From Paenibacillus nasutitermitis (GTDB lineage: Bacteria; Bacillota; Bacilli; Paenibacillales; Paenibacillaceae): DNA of 64,000 nt. Below are positions 62,999-64,000 of the stretch, piece after piece (the first letter of the stretch is position 1; the number at the start of each line of letters is the position of its first letter). A program made the position numbers and the translations under genes. A model generated the notes under the pieces. The model searched no databases. It saw nothing but the letters and a program-made list of their open reading frames with translations, and was not told the origin of the DNA. Location of the stretch: the NCBI RefSeq assembly GCF_014641075.1, contig NZ_BMHP01000011.1, positions 1-64,000 on the forward strand. The letters run 5' to 3'.

Positions 62999-64000
62999 TT
63001 ACCTGCCAAGCGTCACGTTCAGGCGATGTTCTTTGGGCGTTACCCCATATTTCTTCTTAAACAAGGTGATGAAATAACTCGAATTGTTGAATCCCAAATA
63101 GTCGGCGATTTCCTTAATGTTATAGTCGCTGCCAATGAGTAATTCGCAAGCTTTCTCAAGCCTGTAGTCATTTAAGTAGTCGCCGACCGATTTGTACTCG
63201 TATTGTTTGAAGATTCTTCCGACATAGGCTGGCGACATCTTCAAGAAGGTCGCGATCGACTGCAGGCTCAAGTTGAGGTCCGAGTAGTTGTTTTCGATAA
63301 ATTCCTTGATCGTGTCGACGATCATTTTGTTCCTGTCTTCCTTCAAAGGAGACTGATCTTCTTTGAAGATTTGCCGCAGGAAATGTTCGATGATCTCTCG
63401 CATGTCCGCCAATGTTTCCGCTTTGAGCACTTTTTGATTAATATTTTGCAGCTCGACCGAATTGGCGTAGGAGGTAAAAGGTGGTTCGCGCAGCACCTGC
63501 TTAATCAACAGGATGACCTGGATGACCGCATAAGTCATGTAATCGTAATGAATAGAGGCGATCAGCTCGAATATCCGGACCAGAGCGGCTTGAACGACGT
63601 CCTCATCCCTGGTTTTAATGCCCTCCAGGAGTCTTTTCTCCAGCTCTGCCGGGATCATAAAATCATGGCGGCTGTTATTCCCTTCGACCAGTTCCGGCGT
63701 GATGACCGCTCCTAAACCATAAGCCAGACGGTACATGGATTGCTGCACCGTTCGTTCGTAGGTCGGAGTCAACTCCTTATAACAGGTTACCGCATGACTA
63801 ATAGCAGCGGAGAAGCTCCGTTCGCGATAAAATTTTTTGTACGTTTGCTGGGCATCCTTCAGAAGGCGGGACAAGGCGGCAAGATCAACCCCATCAGCCT
63901 GTACACCGACGATGACGACGATATATTCGTTATTCATATCGACAACCCGATTGGAGAACGACCGGCCGACCGTTTCTTCTATAATGTTGCATGCAGCGAA
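62999..64000 (-). CDS. AraC-family regulator, cut by the window edge
   Basis: The visible 333 codons stay open to base 64000, so the true start lies outside the window; an internal ATG at 63937 should not be taken as the start. The C-terminal AraC helix-turn-helix pair is clear (LQSIATFLKMSPAYVGRIFK and IADYLGFNNSSYFITLFKKK). The part before is a linker region like that of the YesN-type sensors. It lies 145 bases upstream of the SLH protein and probably controls this second locus. Confidence 0.88.
   Translation of the reverse strand, partial: FAACNIIEETVGRSFSNRVVDMNNEYIVVIVGVQADGVDLAALSRLLKDAQQTYKKFYRERSFSAAISHAVTCYKELTPTYERTVQQSMYRLAYGLGAVITPELVEGNNSRHDFMIPAELEKRLLEGIKTRDEDVVQAALVRIFELIASIHYDYMTYAVIQVILLIKQVLREPPFTSYANSVELQNINQKVLKAETLADMREIIEHFLRQIFKEDQSPLKEDRNKMIVDTIKEFIENNYSDLNLSLQSIATFLKMSPAYVGRIFKQYEYKSVGDYLNDYRLEKACELLIGSDYNIKEIADYLGFNNSSYFITLFKKKYGVTPKEHRLNVTLGR

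Overview
The window looks like a chromosome segment of a low-GC Gram-positive endospore former, most likely Paenibacillus or a close relative. Its first two thirds follow the conserved Bacillaceae/Paenibacillaceae order hprK-lgt-ppaX, his operon, trxB, rapZ-yvcK-whiA-crh, clpP, cggR-gapA-pgk-tpiA-gpmI-eno, secG-rnr-smpB-ssrA. Its last third holds the AraC/YesN regulators, LplABC-type sugar transporters, SLH-anchored giant proteins and a heparinase-fold lyase that are typical of Paenibacillus polysaccharide scavenging. The genus call rests on gene order and protein resemblance recalled from memory; no search was run.

Region by region. Bases 192-788: six tRNA genes (Met, Val, Asp, Phe, Tyr, Lys). 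1037-3397: a PucR/CdaR-like regulator and an MsmX/UgpC-type ATPase that probably energises many sugar importers, including the two ATPase-less importers at the other end of the window. 3623-6796: hprK, lgt, ppaX and an acetyltransferase. 6994-14144: histidine biosynthesis (hisZ, G, D, B, H, F, IE, J), apparently without hisA. 14258-18185: a divergent PRPP synthetase, a TPR protein and thioredoxin reductase. 18415-22872: glucokinase, a seven-copy 44-bp tandem repeat, rapZ, yvcK, whiA and an HPr-like protein at the crh locus. 23053-25413: a SIMPL protein, an extended Sda, clpP with a CtsR operator on its promoter, and tRNA-Arg. 25527-33363: the glycolytic gene cluster, preceded by a well-formed CggR operator and containing a second tandem-repeat array. 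33595-39159: a sugar isomerase-like protein, secG, an RNase R with a very long RGG-rich tail, smpB and tmRNA.

From the 3' end of tmRNA onwards the character changes. A diverged copy of the tmRNA 3' end lies at 53536-53600. The roughly 14.4 kb in between looks like a genomic island inserted at ssrA: a lyase locus (AraC sensor, binding protein, two permeases, large heparinase II/III protein, all on the minus strand), an orphan binding protein, and at least four decayed gene fragments. No integrase is visible.

Beyond the island, all on the minus strand, are a small collagen-like protein and a second polysaccharide locus: an AraC regulator running off the window end, a 1711-residue parallel beta-helix/SLH surface protein, and an LplBC plus binding-protein importer. 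Neither importer has its own ATPase, so the MsmX-like ATPase at 2276-3397 is a reasonable partner for both.
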